Below, piece by piece: positions 8,881-19,621 of a stretch of DNA of 64,000 nucleotides (positions within the stretch are counted from its first letter, which is position 1; every line of letters starts with the position of its first letter). The position numbers and the translations under genes are program-made. The stretch lies in NCBI RefSeq assembly GCF_013817345.1, contig NZ_JACDCW010000004.1, positions 1 to 64,000 of the forward strand, read 5' to 3'. The stretch is from Methylibium sp. (GTDB taxonomy: Bacteria > Pseudomonadota > Gammaproteobacteria > Burkholderiales > Burkholderiaceae_C). The notes beneath the pieces are model-generated. The model saw nothing but the letters and a program-made list of their open reading frames with translations, was not told where the DNA came from and ran no database searches.

Positions 8881-9789
8881 TCAGCGAAACAGCTCGTTGT
8901 AGCTCACGCTGGCCGTGCCGAACTTACCGACCACCAGCCCGCCGGCCCGATTGGCGATCGGCATGGCGTCGCGCGCCGTCATGCCGCAGGCCAGCAGCGT
9001 GGCCATGGCCGCAATCACGGTATCGCCGGCGCCGGTGACATCGAACACCTCGCGGGCCTGAGCCGGAACCGCGGCCGTGCCGGCTGTATCGAACAGCGTC
9101 ATGCCTTCCTCGGAGCGGGTGAGCAGCACGGCTTGCAGGCCCAGCGTCTTGCGCAGGGCCTGCACGCGCTCAAGCAACTGCGCCTCGCCCGCCCATCCCC
9201 CGATGACCAGCGCAAGTTCGGCGCGGTTCGGTGTGACCAGGTCGGCGCCGGCATAGGAGCGATAGTCGCTGCCCTTGGGATCGACCAGCACCGGCTTGCC
9301 GGCGCGTCGCGCCGACTCGATCATGCGCGGGATGTGGGTGAGACCGCCCTTGCCGTAGTCGGAGAACAGCACCGCGTCGTGCTCCGGCAGCACGCGTTCG
9401 TAGTCGGCAAGCATCTGGGTGAGCACTTCGTGCTCCGGCTGGTTCTCGAAGTCGATGCGGATCAGCTGCTGCGAGCGGCCGATGACGCGCAGCTTCACGG
9501 TGGTGTAGAGCTTGGGGTCGCTGCCGAGCAGCGAGGTGATGCCTTCGCGTTCGAGGAGTCGGCGCAGCACGCGCGCCGGCTCGTCGTCGCCGACGGCGGT
9601 CAGCAGTGTGGCCTGCGCTCCCAGCGCCTTCACGTTGAGCGCCACGTTGGCCGCGCCGCCCAGGCGCTCCTCCTCGCGGTTCACGCGCACCACTGGCACA
9701 GGCGCCTCGGGCGAGATGCGCTCGACCGCGCCGAACCAATAGCGGTCGAGCATTGCGTCACCGACCACCAGCACGCGGGCTGCCGCCAT
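8881..9789 (-). CDS. rfaE1: D-glycero-beta-D-manno-heptose-7-phosphate kinase
   Basis: A PfkB-fold sugar kinase (302 residues) that phosphorylates heptose 7-phosphate at C1 in the ADP-heptose pathway for the LPS inner core. Diagnostic segments are VLVVGDAMLDRYWFG, SPEAPVPVVRV, GGAANVALNVKALGA and the anion hole/catalytic base DVTGAGDT near residue 240. The nucleotidyltransferase half present in the bifunctional HldE is absent, so this is the split RfaE1 form. The start at 9789 (MAAARVLVVGD) fits the family. An upstream GTG at 9816 in the same frame would add nine residues, and the frame stays open further into the lapB 3' end. It follows lapB in the same direction, a usual LPS gene arrangement. 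Confidence 0.92.
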   Translation of the reverse strand: MAAARVLVVGDAMLDRYWFGAVERISPEAPVPVVRVNREEERLGGAANVALNVKALGAQATLLTAVGDDEPARVLRRLLEREGITSLLGSDPKLYTTVKLRVIGRSQQLIRIDFENQPEHEVLTQMLADYERVLPEHDAVLFSDYGKGGLTHIPRMIESARRAGKPVLVDPKGSDYRSYAGADLVTPNRAELALVIGGWAGEAQLLERVQALRKTLGLQAVLLTRSEEGMTLFDTAGTAAVPAQAREVFDVTGAGDTVIAAMATLLACGMTARDAMPIANRAGGLVVGKFGTASVSYNELFR

Positions 9790-9889
9790 GCGCTCCTTGC
9801 TCGGGACGCTGCTCACGGCGATTTTCCGGGCGCTGCGGTCGCCGGCCGGCACGAAGCGCCTGCTGCACAGCAGTGAGTCGGCGGCCGCC

Positions 9890-11059
9890 TCATTGATCCT
9901 CCTGGCGCCGGGGCGGATAACTGTCCCAGGTCTGGCAACCGGGACATTGCCAGAAGTAATGCTGGGCCTCGAAGCCGCAGGCCGCGCAGCGGTAGCGTTG
10001 GCCGGGTTTGGCGGCGGCGGCGGCGAGTAGCTGGAGTTGCTCGGCATCGGCCACCGACAGACTCTCGCCGCGCGCGAGTTGTTCCTTGAGCAGCACTACG
10101 GCGGCCGAGAGCGTCGGGTGAGCCTGCAGGTGCGCCCTCAACAGCGACTGGCGCTCGGCGGCGTCCGGCGTCAGGCGAAGCAGGGCGGTCAACAAATCGA
10201 GGCTGGGCTGGCGCTCGTACACCGCCTTCAGACGCGACGAAGCCGCAGCGTCGTCGTTGCAAGCGAGGGCGCTGGCGGCGTAATCCCCTGCGATCAGCGG
10301 GAACGTGGTCGGCTGCACTGCCAGCAAGTCGTCCCAGACGGCGAGCGCTTCACGATGGCGACCCGCCTGCACGTGACGATGCCCCTCCAGCACCCGCGGC
10401 CGCGCGGCTTGCGGCGCGGCCGTGCGGGCCTCATGCAGCGCTGCTTCGGCCTCGGCCGCGCGGCGGCACGTTTCGGCCTCGAGCGCGATCTCGCAGTGAT
10501 AGTGGGCAACGCGTGTGGCGAACGAACCGGCACCGGCCGCCTCGAGCTGACGCGCGATTTCGATCGCGGCAGGCCAATCGCGGGTGCGCTCATAAAGCGT
10601 GAGCAGCTCGAGCTTGGCGTCGGTGCCGAAGGCGCTGCCTTCGAGCGCCTTGAAGGCCGCCTCGGCGCGGTCGAACAGGCCGGCCTTGAGAAAGTCCTGA
10701 GCGAGCGCGTGCTGGGCCCGGTCGCGTTCGGTGACCGACAAGTCGCCCCGGCCGAGCAGGTGCTGGTGCACGCGCACAGCGCGCTCGTACTCGCCGCGGC
10801 GGCGGAACAGGTTGCCCAGGCCGAAGTGCAGCTCCGAGGTTCCGGGGTCCTGTTGCACCGCTTCGATGAAGGCATCGATGGCCTTGTCGGGCTGTTCGCT
10901 GAGCAGCAAGTTCAGCCCCTTGTAATAGGCCTTGGGCGATTCCTGCTGTTCGCGCTTCCACTGCTTGAGATCGAAGCGCGAGGCGAGCCAGCCCAGCGCG
11001 AAGGCCACCATCAGGCCGAGCAGGCCCAGCGGAAGGGCTGTCTGAGGATCAAACTCCAT
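9890..11059 (-). CDS. lapB: LPS assembly protein LapB (YciM), TPR protein
   Basis: A 389-residue inner-membrane protein that in Escherichia coli presents LpxC to the protease FtsH and so limits LPS synthesis. It has one N-terminal transmembrane helix (about residues 8-26), a long TPR array (for example SELHFGLGNLFRRRGEYERA, FDRAEAAFKALEG), and a C-terminal rubredoxin-like zinc module with two CxxC knuckles (CAACGFEAQHYFWQCPGC). Its start overlaps the end of lapA by 11 bases, as expected for the lapA-lapB pair, and rfaE1 follows 100 bases later. All expected domains are intact. Confidence 0.94.
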   Translation of the reverse strand: MEFDPQTALPLGLLGLMVAFALGWLASRFDLKQWKREQQESPKAYYKGLNLLLSEQPDKAIDAFIEAVQQDPGTSELHFGLGNLFRRRGEYERAVRVHQHLLGRGDLSVTERDRAQHALAQDFLKAGLFDRAEAAFKALEGSAFGTDAKLELLTLYERTRDWPAAIEIARQLEAAGAGSFATRVAHYHCEIALEAETCRRAAEAEAALHEARTAAPQAARPRVLEGHRHVQAGRHREALAVWDDLLAVQPTTFPLIAGDYAASALACNDDAAASSRLKAVYERQPSLDLLTALLRLTPDAAERQSLLRAHLQAHPTLSAAVVLLKEQLARGESLSVADAEQLQLLAAAAAKPGQRYRCAACGFEAQHYFWQCPGCQTWDSYPPRRQEDQ

Positions 11060-11372
11060 CGCGCGGTGGATGTTCCAGCGGCGCTGGCTCGACGGCGCGC
11101 GCCGCTTCCACCTCGAGCATCGTCGTGGCGGTGTCGCTGCGCGGCACGCGCTGCGCTTGGGCGTCGCGGCGCAACCGCCACCAGCTCGGCAGCATCGCCA
11201 TGATGCCTAGGGCACAGCCCAGGCCGAAGGCGGCAAGCACGATGAAAACCATCGGCGCACGCCATTCATGACCGAAAAACCACCTCACGGCGGCGTCGTG
11301 CTGGTTGTTCAACGCGAACGCGAACAGCGTGAAGAAAATCGCGGCTCGGAAGAGCCAGAGGACGATGCGCAT
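11049..11372 (-). CDS. lapA: LapA-domain inner-membrane protein
   Basis: A 107-residue DUF1049/LapA protein with two transmembrane helices (about 5-22 and 40-62) separated by the short loop NNQHDAAVRWFFG, followed by a cytoplasmic tail. In Escherichia coli LapA is co-transcribed with LapB and helps in LPS assembly control. Here it overlaps lapB by 11 bases and lies 46 bases after ihfB, matching the rpsA-ihfB-lapA-lapB order widely seen in proteobacteria. Confidence 0.9.
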   Translation of the reverse strand: MRIVLWLFRAAIFFTLFAFALNNQHDAAVRWFFGHEWRAPMVFIVLAAFGLGCALGIMAMLPSWWRLRRDAQAQRVPRSDTATTMLEVEAARAVEPAPLEHPPRDGV

Positions 11373-11418
11373 GGTCGCGGGATTCTATCGACGCCCTCGG
11401 TCTGCGTCGCGAACGCGT

Positions 11419-11751
11419 TCAGGGCGCTGGTGTGTCGGCGGCTTGCGCGGCCTGGGCTTCGAGCGCGGCGGTGCGGGCGTCGACCGCCTCGCGCAGTGCC
11501 TTGCCAGGTTTGAAATGAGGCACCAGCTTTTCGGGAATCAGCACCTGCTCGCCGGAGCGCGGATTGCGGCCCATGCGCGGCGGGCGGCGATTGATCGAAA
11601 AGCTGCCGAAACCTCGTATTTCGATGCGGTGACCTCGCGCGAGGGCATCGCTCATCGCGTCGAGAATGGTCTTGACGGCGAACTCGGTGTCGCGCTGCGT
11701 CAGCTGGCTGAAGCGTTCACCGAGCAGGGCCACGAGATCGGAACGGGTCAT
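11419..11751 (-). CDS. ihfB: Integration host factor subunit beta
   Basis: A 110-residue DNA-bending protein of the HU/IHF family that pairs with IhfA. The sequence starts [17 protein letters not shown] and contains the signature [20 protein letters not shown], with the beta-arm proline that intercalates in the minor groove. A 15- to 20-residue Ala-rich tail extends beyond the usual end. It lies directly after rpsA, as in most beta- and gammaproteobacteria. IHF is also a common cofactor for integrases such as the one at 25354-26649. Confidence 0.95.
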   Translation of the reverse strand: MTRSDLVALLGERFSQLTQRDTEFAVKTILDAMSDALARGHRIEIRGFGSFSINRRPPRMGRNPRSGEQVLIPEKLVPHFKPGKALREAVDARTAALEAQAAQAADTPAP

Positions 11752-11822
11752 CGGTCGGTGCGCTCGCGAGTGGCAGGACGGGCCTGCACGAATGCCCTCG
11801 CGCTGAGGCGTGAAGGCATGCG

Positions 11823-11852
11823 CGCAGGCTGGAAGCCGAGGGGCTTCCAGCC
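11823..11852 (-). terminator. Perfect 13-bp hairpin between rpsA and ihfB
   Basis: Between the rpsA stop and the ihfB start the sequence contains a 13-bp inverted repeat (arm CAGGCTGGAAGCC, loop GAGG, then the complement). It is strong but is not followed by a T run in the direction of transcription, so it may be a partial terminator, an RNA processing site or an mRNA stabiliser that sets different levels for rpsA and ihfB. The exact role is inference. Confidence 0.45.
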
Positions 11853-11862
11853 TGTGGATCGA

Positions 11863-13578
11863 TCAGTTGTTGCCCTGGTCCAGCTTGGCCTTGAGCAACG
11901 CGCCCAGGCTGGTGGTGCCGGCGTTCTCGCGCTCGGAAGTCTGCGACAGGCGCTGCATCGCCTCCTGGTTGTCGACGTTGTCCTTGGCCTTGATCGACAA
12001 CTGGATCGAGCGCGTCTTGCGATCGATGTTGATGATCAGCGTGGAGACTTCTTCGCCTTCCTTGAGCACGTTGCGCGCGTCTTCCACGCGGTCGCGAGAG
12101 ATCTCGCTGGCGCGCAGGTAGCCGGTGACATCTTCCGTCAGCTGGATCTCGGCGCCCCGCGCGTCGACCGTCTTGACCGTGCCGGTCACCGTCATGCCGC
12201 GGTCATTGACCGAGGTGTAGGTGGTGAACGGGTCGGAGTCGAGCTGCTTGATGCCCAGCGAGATGCGCTCGCGTTCCACGTCGATGGCCAGCACGATCGC
12301 CTCGACCTCCTGGCCCTTCTTGTAGTTGCGCACCGCGGCCTCGCCCGGCTCGTGCCAGGACAGGTCGGACAGGTGCACCAAGCCGTCGATGCCGGCCGCC
12401 AGACCCACGAACACGCCGAAGTCGGTAATCGACTTGACCGGGCCCGTGAGCTTGTCGCCGCGCTTGTGCTCCTGGGCGAACTCGTCCCAGGGGTTGGCCT
12501 TGCACTGCTTCATGCCCAGGCTGATGCGGCGCTTGTCCTCGTCGATCTCGAGCACCATGACTTCGACCTCTTCGCCCAGAGTGACGAGCTTGGAGGGTGC
12601 GACGTTCTTGTTGGTCCAGTCCATCTCCGAGACGTGCACCAGGCCTTCGATGCCCGGTTCGATCTCGACGAACGCACCGTAGTCGGCAATGTTGGTGACC
12701 TTGCCGAACAGGCGGGTGCCTTGCGGGTAGCGGCGCGACACGCCGACCCAGGGATCGTCGCCCATTTGCTTGAGGCCGAGCGAGACGCGGTTCTTTTCGG
12801 CGTCGAACTTGAGCACCTTGGCGGTCAGTTCCTGGCCGACCTGCACCACCTCGCTCGGATGGCGCACACGGCGCCAGGCCATGTCGGTGATGTGCAGCAG
12901 GCCGTCGATGCCACCCAGGTCGACGAAGGCGCCGTACTCGGTGATGTTCTTGACCACGCCTTCGACGAAGGCGCCTTCGCGCAGCGTGGACAGCAGCTTG
13001 GCGCGCTCTTCGCCCATCGAAGCCTCGACCACGGCACGGCGCGACAACACGACGTTGTTGCGCTTGCGGTCGAGCTTGATGACCTTGAACTCCATCGTCT
13101 TGCCTTCGAACGGCGTCATGTCCTTGACCGGACGCGTGTCGAGCAGCGAGCCGGGCAGGAAGGCGCGGATGCCGTTGACGAGGACGGTGAGCCCGCCCTT
13201 GACCTTGCCGTTGACGGTGCCGGTGACGAAATCGCCCGACTCGAGCGAGGTTTCGAGCGACATCCAGGACGCCAGGCGCTTGGCCTTGTCGCGCGACAGG
13301 ATGGTGTCGCCATAGCCGTTCTCGATCGCGTCGATGGCGACGGAGACGAAGTCGCCGACCTGGACTTCGAGTACGCCCTGGTCGGTCTTGAATTCCTCGA
13401 TGGGGACGTAGGCTTCGCTCTTGAGGCCGGCATTGACGACCACGAAGCTGTGCTCGATGCGCACCACCTCGGCAGAGACGACTTCGCCGGTGCGCATGTC
13501 TGAGCGCTTGAGCGATTCCTCGAACAGGGCGGCGAACGATTCCATGCCTTGCGACGAGGCGGTTGCGAGTTCTGACAT
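11863..13578 (-). CDS. rpsA: 30S ribosomal protein S1
   Basis: A 571-residue ribosomal protein that brings mRNA to the 30S subunit. It contains six S1 (OB-fold) repeats. The later ones show the usual [20 protein letters not shown] / [20 protein letters not shown] pattern with [13 protein letters not shown]-type openings; repeats 1 and 2 (ribosome-binding) are more divergent. The start [20 protein letters not shown] at 13578 is preferred over an upstream ATG because it matches the family. The gene lies after aroA-cmk and before ihfB, the classical cmk-rpsA-ihfB order. S1 usually autoregulates at its own leader; no specific site was assigned here. Confidence 0.97.
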   Translation of the reverse strand: MSELATASSQGMESFAALFEESLKRSDMRTGEVVSAEVVRIEHSFVVVNAGLKSEAYVPIEEFKTDQGVLEVQVGDFVSVAIDAIENGYGDTILSRDKAKRLASWMSLETSLESGDFVTGTVNGKVKGGLTVLVNGIRAFLPGSLLDTRPVKDMTPFEGKTMEFKVIKLDRKRNNVVLSRRAVVEASMGEERAKLLSTLREGAFVEGVVKNITEYGAFVDLGGIDGLLHITDMAWRRVRHPSEVVQVGQELTAKVLKFDAEKNRVSLGLKQMGDDPWVGVSRRYPQGTRLFGKVTNIADYGAFVEIEPGIEGLVHVSEMDWTNKNVAPSKLVTLGEEVEVMVLEIDEDKRRISLGMKQCKANPWDEFAQEHKRGDKLTGPVKSITDFGVFVGLAAGIDGLVHLSDLSWHEPGEAAVRNYKKGQEVEAIVLAIDVERERISLGIKQLDSDPFTTYTSVNDRGMTVTGTVKTVDARGAEIQLTEDVTGYLRASEISRDRVEDARNVLKEGEEVSTLIINIDRKTRSIQLSIKAKDNVDNQEAMQRLSQTSERENAGTTSLGALLKAKLDQGNN

Positions 13579-13734
13579 TGGGTTATTTCCTAGGGACCGG
13601 CGAACCGGTGCTGCTGCCACGGGCGTGGCGGGTTCAGTTGAAAAACCGACGTTTCCTTGTACCTGTGCTGCCGGATGGCGGCAGCGAAAGAGGCACTGCG
13701 AAGAAGCGTCGGGCCTGGGACTGTTCGGCGGGGC

Positions 13735-15861
13735 TCAATACGGCTCCGAGCCCCTACCGAACGGCTGCATCGCTGCCCACCAATCGAGCACCTGTTCGAC
13801 CGAGGCATCGATCGAGAGTGCAGAGTTGTCGAGTAGCTTGGCCTCCGAAGGCGCCTTCAAAGGCGCGATGCTGCGGTTTTGGTCCCGTGCATCGCGCGCC
13901 TCGAGGTCGTCGCGAAGGGCTGAAAGATTAGCAGAAATTCCTTTTGAAATCAACTGCTTATGGCGTCTTTCCGCGCGCGTTGCGGCACTTGCGGTAAGGA
14001 ACACCTTGAGCGCGGCATCCGGGAAAACGACGGAGCCCATGTCGCGGCCATCGGCCACGAGCCCCGGCAGGCGGCGAAAGCTCAATTGCAACTCGAGCAG
14101 CGCCTTGCGCACGGCGGGCAGCGCCGCGACCTGCGAGGCCAGGCTGCCGACCGCTTCTGCGCGCAGTGCGTCGGTCACGTCCTCGCCGCCCAGCAGTGCG
14201 CGAAGTTGGTCGAAGCGTAGCGGCAGTTGGCGCGCCAGGGCCGCAACGCGGCGCTCGTCGTTGGCATCGATGCCCGCACGCAAAGCGGCCAGCGCGGTGG
14301 CGCGATAGAGCGCGCCCGAGTCGAGATGGTGGTAGCCGAGCCGCAGCGCCAACTCGTTGCCAAGCGTGCCCTTGCCGGAGGCCGTCGGCCCGTCGACCGT
14401 GAGGACCGGGATCGTGTCGCGGTCTGCTCGGGCAATGGAGAAGAGGACGCTGAAATAGTCGGGAAAGGTCTTTCCGACGCAGCGCGGGTCGAGCACGCGA
14501 ACCGGCACGCTTGGGCGCTTGGCATCGAGGACCGTTCCACCCGTGCGCTGGTCATCCAGCGCAAACACGCCGGCTGATTCCGGCGCACCGGCGGCCAGCG
14601 CATTGAACGCCGCAAGGGATGCGCACATGGCCATGCGGTGGTCGTCGTAGGTGTGGATCGACGCAGCCCGCCAGTGCGTGGGGGGACCGACTTCGATGAA
14701 GTCGGCACCCTCGACGACGCGGGCGCCGAACTTGCGCAATTCCGCCGCCATCGCGGCAATGCGGTCGGTTTCCTTGACCCGCCAGCTTGCGATGTTGGTA
14801 AGCCGCGTGGTGCCGTCGGCATAGAGCGCCATCATGGCCAGCGTCATTGCCGCATCGGGGATGTGGTTGCAGTCGAGCGTGATGGCTTTCAGCGGCCAGG
14901 CGCCGCGCCGGACCTGCAGCGCGTTGGCTTCCTCGACAATGTCGGCGCCCATCGCGCGCGCCGCCTCGATGAAGCGGATGTCGCCCTGGATGGAGCCGAT
15001 TCCTGCGCCCTCGATGCGCAACGGGGCTTCGGTTGCCGCGATCGCGCCAGCAGCGATGAAGTAAGAGGCCGATGACGCATCGCCCTCGACGTGGATGTCG
15101 CCCGGCGAGCGGTAGACGCTTGAGGCCGGGAGGGTGAAGCGTTGCCAGCCCTCGCGCCGAACGTGAACGCCGAAGCGCTCCAGCAGCGCCAGCGTGATCT
15201 CGATGTAAGGCTTGGAGATCAGCTCGCCCTCCACCTCGATGACCCGCTCGTGTTCAGCAGCGACCAGCGGCAGAGCCATCAGCAGGGCTGTGAGGAATTG
15301 GCTGGAGACGTCGCCGCGCACGCAGATCGGGGTGCCCTGCCGTAGCTGGGTCGGACCCTCCAGGCGCAAGGGCGGATAGCCCGGCTGGCTCAGGCAGGTG
15401 ATGCTGCAGCCGAGCGAGCGCAGGGCATCGATCAAATCGCCGATCGGTCGCTCGTGCATGCGCGCCACACCGCTCAGCTCGAAGCAACCGCCTTGCGTTG
15501 CCGCCAGCAGCGCGAGCGCCGCCGCAAGCGGGCGCATCGCGGTACCGGCGTTGCCGAGAAAGAGTTGCGCCTCGTGCACCGACAGCCGGCCGGCGAGGCC
15601 GGTGATGCAGATCGAGCCCCCGTGGGTTTCGACTGCGCAGCCCAGTGTGCGCAAGGCGTCGATCATCACCCGCGTGTCGTCGGAGTCGAGCAGGTCATGA
15701 ATGCGTGTGCGGCCGGCGCTCAGGCCGGCGAGCAGCAGCACGCGGTTGGAGATGCTCTTGGAGCCCGGCAGACGCACGGTGCCGCTGACGCCGAGCAAAG
15801 GCGGCAGATCGAGAAACGCGGGCGCCATGGCGCGGCTGGCATCGGACATCGGAAAGCTCAC
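13735..15861 (-). CDS. aroA: Fused EPSP synthase / cytidylate kinase
   Basis: One 708-residue frame encodes two enzymes. Residues about 20-475 are 5-enolpyruvylshikimate-3-phosphate synthase (shikimate pathway step 6) with PGSKSISNR (Lys35), [31 protein letters not shown] and DDHRMAMC. From about 482 to the end is CMP kinase (Cmk) with the P-loop [34 protein letters not shown] and a C-terminal [16 protein letters not shown]. There is no stop or restart between them. In most bacteria aroA and cmk are neighbouring separate genes before rpsA; the fusion is known from some Burkholderiales. Upstream, tyrA ends 16 bases away. Confidence 0.95.
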   Translation of the reverse strand: MSFPMSDASRAMAPAFLDLPPLLGVSGTVRLPGSKSISNRVLLLAGLSAGRTRIHDLLDSDDTRVMIDALRTLGCAVETHGGSICITGLAGRLSVHEAQLFLGNAGTAMRPLAAALALLAATQGGCFELSGVARMHERPIGDLIDALRSLGCSITCLSQPGYPPLRLEGPTQLRQGTPICVRGDVSSQFLTALLMALPLVAAEHERVIEVEGELISKPYIEITLALLERFGVHVRREGWQRFTLPASSVYRSPGDIHVEGDASSASYFIAAGAIAATEAPLRIEGAGIGSIQGDIRFIEAARAMGADIVEEANALQVRRGAWPLKAITLDCNHIPDAAMTLAMMALYADGTTRLTNIASWRVKETDRIAAMAAELRKFGARVVEGADFIEVGPPTHWRAASIHTYDDHRMAMCASLAAFNALAAGAPESAGVFALDDQRTGGTVLDAKRPSVPVRVLDPRCVGKTFPDYFSVLFSIARADRDTIPVLTVDGPTASGKGTLGNELALRLGYHHLDSGALYRATALAALRAGIDANDERRVAALARQLPLRFDQLRALLGGEDVTDALRAEAVGSLASQVAALPAVRKALLELQLSFRRLPGLVADGRDMGSVVFPDAALKVFLTASAATRAERRHKQLISKGISANLSALRDDLEARDARDQNRSIAPLKAPSEAKLLDNSALSIDASVEQVLDWWAAMQPFGRGSEPY

Positions 15862-15877
15862 AACCGCGGTCGCGCCT

Positions 15878-16762
15878 TCAGCGCGTGCCGCCCGGCTTAG
15901 GGTTGCTCATCTGCCAGCCGGCGCGCATGTCGGAGGCGCTGCGGATCAAGTCTTCGAGCGCCTCGTGGTTGCCGAGCTTCATCACGTGCTCGAGCGCGTC
16001 GAGCGTGTGGCGGAAGCGCTGTGATTGCTTGAGAACTTCTTCGCGGTTGCTGATCAGCACGTCGCGCCACATTACCGGGTCGCCCGCGGCGATGCGGGTG
16101 AAGTCGCGAAAGCCCGGGCCGGCCAGCGACAGGAAGTCGCGCCCCGCGGGCTGCTTGGCCACCGACGAAAAATAGGCGAAGGCCAGCAGGTGCGGCAGGT
16201 GGCTCACGGCGGCAAACGCCGCGTCGTGGTTTTCAGCGCTCATCTTCAGCACCTGGCAGCCGATCGCTGCCCAGACATCGGTCGCCTTTTGCAGCAGTAC
16301 AGGATCGGTCTGCACCAACGGCGTAAGGATGACCTGGCGGCCCGCATAGAGCTGCGCATCGGCGTTCTCGATGCCGGCCACTTCCTTGCCGGCAATGGGG
16401 TGCGCCGGCACGAAGCAGCCGACCTTGTCTTTGAGCACGCGCCGGGCGGCATCGACGACATCGCGCTTGGTGCTGCCGACATCCATGAAGAGAACATCGG
16501 GCTCGACCAGGTGGCGCACGGCCTTGAGGGTGGCTTCCGTCGCAGCGACCGGCACTGCCAGCAGCACCAGGTCGGAGCCCGAGACAGCCAGCAACGCCGA
16601 TTCAGCGGCAGTGTCGATCACACCGAGCTTCTTCGCTCGCTCGGTGGTCGATGGCGACTTGCTGTAGCCGACCACCCGCTTGACCAACCCGGCACGCTTG
16701 AGTGCGAGCGCGAACGAGCCGCCCATCAGGCCGCAGCCGATCACCCCGAGTTGATTGAACAT
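15878..16762 (-). CDS. tyrA: Prephenate dehydrogenase
   Basis: A 294-residue NAD(P)-dependent enzyme making 4-hydroxyphenylpyruvate (or, as arogenate dehydrogenase, tyrosine). The N-terminal Rossmann fold has [17 protein letters not shown]. The catalytic region includes [22 protein letters not shown] (the catalytic/binding histidine) and [13 protein letters not shown]. It is a stand-alone TyrA with no chorismate mutase or ACT domain. It lies between pheA (18 bases upstream) and aroA-cmk (16 bases downstream), forming an aromatic amino acid operon. Confidence 0.94.
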   Translation of the reverse strand: MFNQLGVIGCGLMGGSFALALKRAGLVKRVVGYSKSPSTTERAKKLGVIDTAAESALLAVSGSDLVLLAVPVAATEATLKAVRHLVEPDVLFMDVGSTKRDVVDAARRVLKDKVGCFVPAHPIAGKEVAGIENADAQLYAGRQVILTPLVQTDPVLLQKATDVWAAIGCQVLKMSAENHDAAFAAVSHLPHLLAFAYFSSVAKQPAGRDFLSLAGPGFRDFTRIAAGDPVMWRDVLISNREEVLKQSQRFRHTLDALEHVMKLGNHEALEDLIRSASDMRAGWQMSNPKPGGTR

Positions 16763-16780
16763 GGGCAGCAGCGCTCGCGA

Positions 16781-17905
16781 TCAGTGAACGTCCAGCGGGT
16801 AGGTGCCCAACAGCTTGAAGAACGAGCAAGCCGCGCGCAATTCGCCCAGGGCCGCAGCCAATGCCGGCTGCTCTGGATGGCCCTTGAGGTCGATGTAGAA
16901 GTAGTACTCCCACTGATCGGCGCTGCGCGCCGGGCGCGACTCGAAGCGCGTCATCGACACGCCGTGTTCCTTCAGCGGCACCAGCATGTCGTGCACCGCG
17001 CCCGGCCGGTTGGTGACCGAAACGACCAGGCTGGTGCAGTCGTGGCCCGAGGACTGCGGCTGCGGGTTGCGTTCGGGGTGGCTGACGATAACGAAGCGGG
17101 TGCGGTTGTGCGGGTCGTCCTGGATCGCGGGCGCCACGATATGCAAGCCGTACTCGCTGGCGGCACGTTCGCTCGCCACAGCCGCCAGTTTCGGGTCCAG
17201 CGAAGCCAGCCGCGCGCCTTCGGCGTTGCTCGCCACCGGCCGGCGTTCCACATCGGGCAGGTGATAGCTAAGCCATCCATGGCACTGAGCGAGCGCCTGC
17301 GGATGTGCGCACACGGCCTTGATGCCGGAGACGGCGTTGTCCCGGCGCAGCAGGTTGTGGCGAACGAACAGGCTCGTCTCGCCCACGATGAAGAGCGGCG
17401 TCGTCAGGAACAGGTCTAGCGAGCGTGCGACCACGCCTTCAGTGGAATTCTCGACTGGAACCACGCCGAAGTCGGCGGCGCCTGCGGTGGTGCTGCGGAA
17501 CACCTCGTCGATGCTCGCACAGGGCACCTGCACGATCGAGGAGCCGAAATAGCCTAAAGCTGCGAGTTCGCTGAACGTGCCGGCGGGGCCGAGATAGGCG
17601 ACGCGAGTGGGAATTTCCAGAGCCCGGCAGGCCGACATGATCTCGCGCCAGATCGGCGCCACGCTGTCGGTTTGCAAAGGACCACCATTGCGAAGCTTGA
17701 GCCCATCGATCACTTGCGCCTCGCGTTCGGGCCGGAACACCACCGAGCCCTCTCGCTTCTTGATGCCGCCGACCTGCAGCGCCAATGCGGCGCGGCGGTT
17801 CAACAGAGTCAGCAGGTCACGGTCGACCAAATCGATCTGCTCGCGCAGTCCGGCCAGGGCCGGATCACCGGGAGCATGTGGCGGCGCGTCGTCGGAGTCA
17901 GGCAT
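16781..17905 (-). CDS. pheA: Chorismate mutase / prephenate dehydratase (P-protein)
   Basis: A 374-residue bifunctional enzyme that converts chorismate to prephenate and then to phenylpyruvate. The N-terminal mutase domain is [20 protein letters not shown] through [11 protein letters not shown]. The dehydratase domain begins [13 protein letters not shown] and includes [13 protein letters not shown]. The C-terminal ACT domain contains the phenylalanine-binding segments [10 protein letters not shown] and ESRP, so feedback inhibition by phenylalanine is expected. The start [13 protein letters not shown] overlaps the serC stop by 8 bases, implying translational coupling. A longer open frame upstream is not needed. 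Confidence 0.95.
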   Translation of the reverse strand: MPDSDDAPPHAPGDPALAGLREQIDLVDRDLLTLLNRRAALALQVGGIKKREGSVVFRPEREAQVIDGLKLRNGGPLQTDSVAPIWREIMSACRALEIPTRVAYLGPAGTFSELAALGYFGSSIVQVPCASIDEVFRSTTAGAADFGVVPVENSTEGVVARSLDLFLTTPLFIVGETSLFVRHNLLRRDNAVSGIKAVCAHPQALAQCHGWLSYHLPDVERRPVASNAEGARLASLDPKLAAVASERAASEYGLHIVAPAIQDDPHNRTRFVIVSHPERNPQPQSSGHDCTSLVVSVTNRPGAVHDMLVPLKEHGVSMTRFESRPARSADQWEYYFYIDLKGHPEQPALAAALGELRAACSFFKLLGTYPLDVH

Positions 17906-19019
17906 GGCGTGCCGCAAATTCTCGCATGTAGCCCACCAGCGCCTGCACCCCTTCGAGCGGCATCGCGTTGTACAGCGACGCTCGCAGACCACCGACGCTT
18001 TTATGCCCTTTGAGCTGCAACAGACCTTGCGTCTCGGCGCCCGCAAGGAAAACCGGATCGAGCGAACTGTCGGGCATAAAGAAGGGCACGTTCATGCGCG
18101 AACGAGCCGAAGGCTCGACTCGGTTGACGTAAAAACCCGAGCGGTCGATGGCGTCGTAAAGAAGCGAGGCTTTCTCGATATTGCGCCGCTCCAGCTCCGC
18201 CACGCCACCCTGATCAGTCATCCACTCGAAGACGAGGCCGGCAACGTAGATGGCCCACGTCGGCGGCGTGTTGTACATCGAGTCATGTGCCGCAACCACC
18301 GAGTAATTGAACGCAGCGGGGCAAACTCGCAGCGCGTGACCGAGCAGGTCCTCGCGCACAAAAACCAGCGTCAACCCGGCCGGGCCGATATTCTTTTGCG
18401 CGCCGCCGTAAGCCAGGCCGACTCTCGACCAGTCGATCGGTCGCGAGGCCAGGTGCGAAGAGCAGTCGATCACCAGCGGCGCATCGCAGCCGAGCGCGTG
18501 CAAGTCGGGCAACTCGTGAAACTCGATGCCGTTGATCGTCTCGTTGCTGCACACGTGCACGTAGTTCGCGCGGGCGCTGAGCTGCCAGCCGGCCGGATTG
18601 GGCAGCCGCGTGTGGTTCGCTTCACCCGGTTGCACGTTGCTGGCGACGACGCGCGCCTCACCGTAGCGCAGCGCCTCCTGATGCGTCTTGAGCGACCACT
18701 GGCCCGTGACGACATGGTCGGTCACGCCGCCGCGCGACAGGTTGAGCGGCACAATCGAGTTCTCGGCGATTGCACCGCCCTGCATGAACAGAATCTTGAA
18801 GTGCGGAGGAACGGCAAGCAAGGCACGCAGCTGGTGCTCGGCGCTCGCGAAGATCTCGCCGAACTCGCGGCCCCTGTGGCTCATCTCCATGACACCGATG
18901 CCGCTGGATCGACCATCGGCGCAGCGCCAGTCCAGCATCTCGGCCGCAGCGCGCTCGAGCACCGACGGTGGGAGGGTGGCCGGTCCGGCCGAGAAGTTGT
19001 AGGGTCGCTCGGCCATCAC
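17898..19019 (-). CDS. serC: Phosphoserine aminotransferase
   Basis: A 373-residue PLP enzyme of class V that makes O-phosphoserine in serine synthesis and also serves pyridoxine synthesis. It starts with the hallmark [18 protein letters not shown] and carries the PLP lysine in [13 protein letters not shown], plus [13 protein letters not shown] and the C-terminal [20 protein letters not shown]. It is placed between a DUF2059 gene (4-base overlap at the start) and pheA, the Burkholderiales arrangement where gyrA, serC, pheA and aroA cluster. Confidence 0.96.
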   Translation of the reverse strand: MMAERPYNFSAGPATLPPSVLERAAAEMLDWRCADGRSSGIGVMEMSHRGREFGEIFASAEHQLRALLAVPPHFKILFMQGGAIAENSIVPLNLSRGGVTDHVVTGQWSLKTHQEALRYGEARVVASNVQPGEANHTRLPNPAGWQLSARANYVHVCSNETINGIEFHELPDLHALGCDAPLVIDCSSHLASRPIDWSRVGLAYGGAQKNIGPAGLTLVFVREDLLGHALRVCPAAFNYSVVAAHDSMYNTPPTWAIYVAGLVFEWMTDQGGVAELERRNIEKASLLYDAIDRSGFYVNRVEPSARSRMNVPFFMPDSSLDPVFLAGAETQGLLQLKGHKSVGGLRASLYNAMPLEGVQALVGYMREFAARHA

Positions 19020-19621
19020 CTCGCCGGAGCACTGCCTGCGCCACCGGCGCCGGAGGGGGGCTGAACGTTCAGGCGTTGCGCCATCGACTGCTCCAAGGCG
19101 CGCAGCTTCGGCTCGATGGTGCCCCGCGAGTCCGCGACGAGCTTGTCGGAGAGGGCACGCTGCATTTCAGCTCCGAGCGACTGGAACTTGCGGTTGACCG
19201 GCGACTCGAGGAGTCCAATCAGTTGGACGAGCTCCGCTTCGCTGAAATTCGCCTCGAGGACCGGGCCGATCGTCGCCGGCGCGAGTTCGACAGCGCGTTT
19301 TGCCAGGATGGGCACGGCCTCCTCGGCGTACTTCTTCGCATCGGCCTGAATTTCCTTGGCGACCGCCTCACGCCTGTCCGCCGGCAGATTGCTCTGAATG
19401 ACCAGTGCGGCGCGTTGCATCATCTGAGCGGCGGGCTGTTCTGCAAGCACGCGCGCCGCGCCTTCGATACCGGGGCGTTGCAGCTGCAGCACCTTCGCGA
19501 CCAGTTCCTTCTTCGCCTTGCTTGCCGCAGGAGCGGAAGCGGGCGCCGCAGCAGGAGCCTGAGCGAGTACGGGGCTGGCTAGGGCAATCGACGCGGCCAG
19601 CATGATCGTCTTGAGCTTCAT
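19016..19621 (-). CDS. DUF2059 secreted protein
   Basis: A 201-residue protein with a Sec signal peptide (residues 1-20, ending VLAQA), a Pro/Ala linker and a helical DUF2059 domain ([20 protein letters not shown] through [21 protein letters not shown]). The family is found in the periplasm of proteobacteria and has no established role. Its start overlaps the gyrA stop as ATGA and its end overlaps serC, so it is embedded in the gyrA-serC operon and probably co-translated. Confidence 0.87.
   Translation of the reverse strand: MKLKTIMLAASIALASPVLAQAPAAAPASAPAASKAKKELVAKVLQLQRPGIEGAARVLAEQPAAQMMQRAALVIQSNLPADRREAVAKEIQADAKKYAEEAVPILAKRAVELAPATIGPVLEANFSEAELVQLIGLLESPVNRKFQSLGAEMQRALSDKLVADSRGTIEPKLRALEQSMAQRLNVQPPSGAGGAGSAPAR

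Noticed and set aside
11305-13503. A 732-codon plus-strand frame opposite rpsA and ihfB.
   Set aside because: Both minus-strand genes are clear; the antisense product is low in aromatic residues and rich in repeated Ala/Asp/Val/His typical of a shadow.
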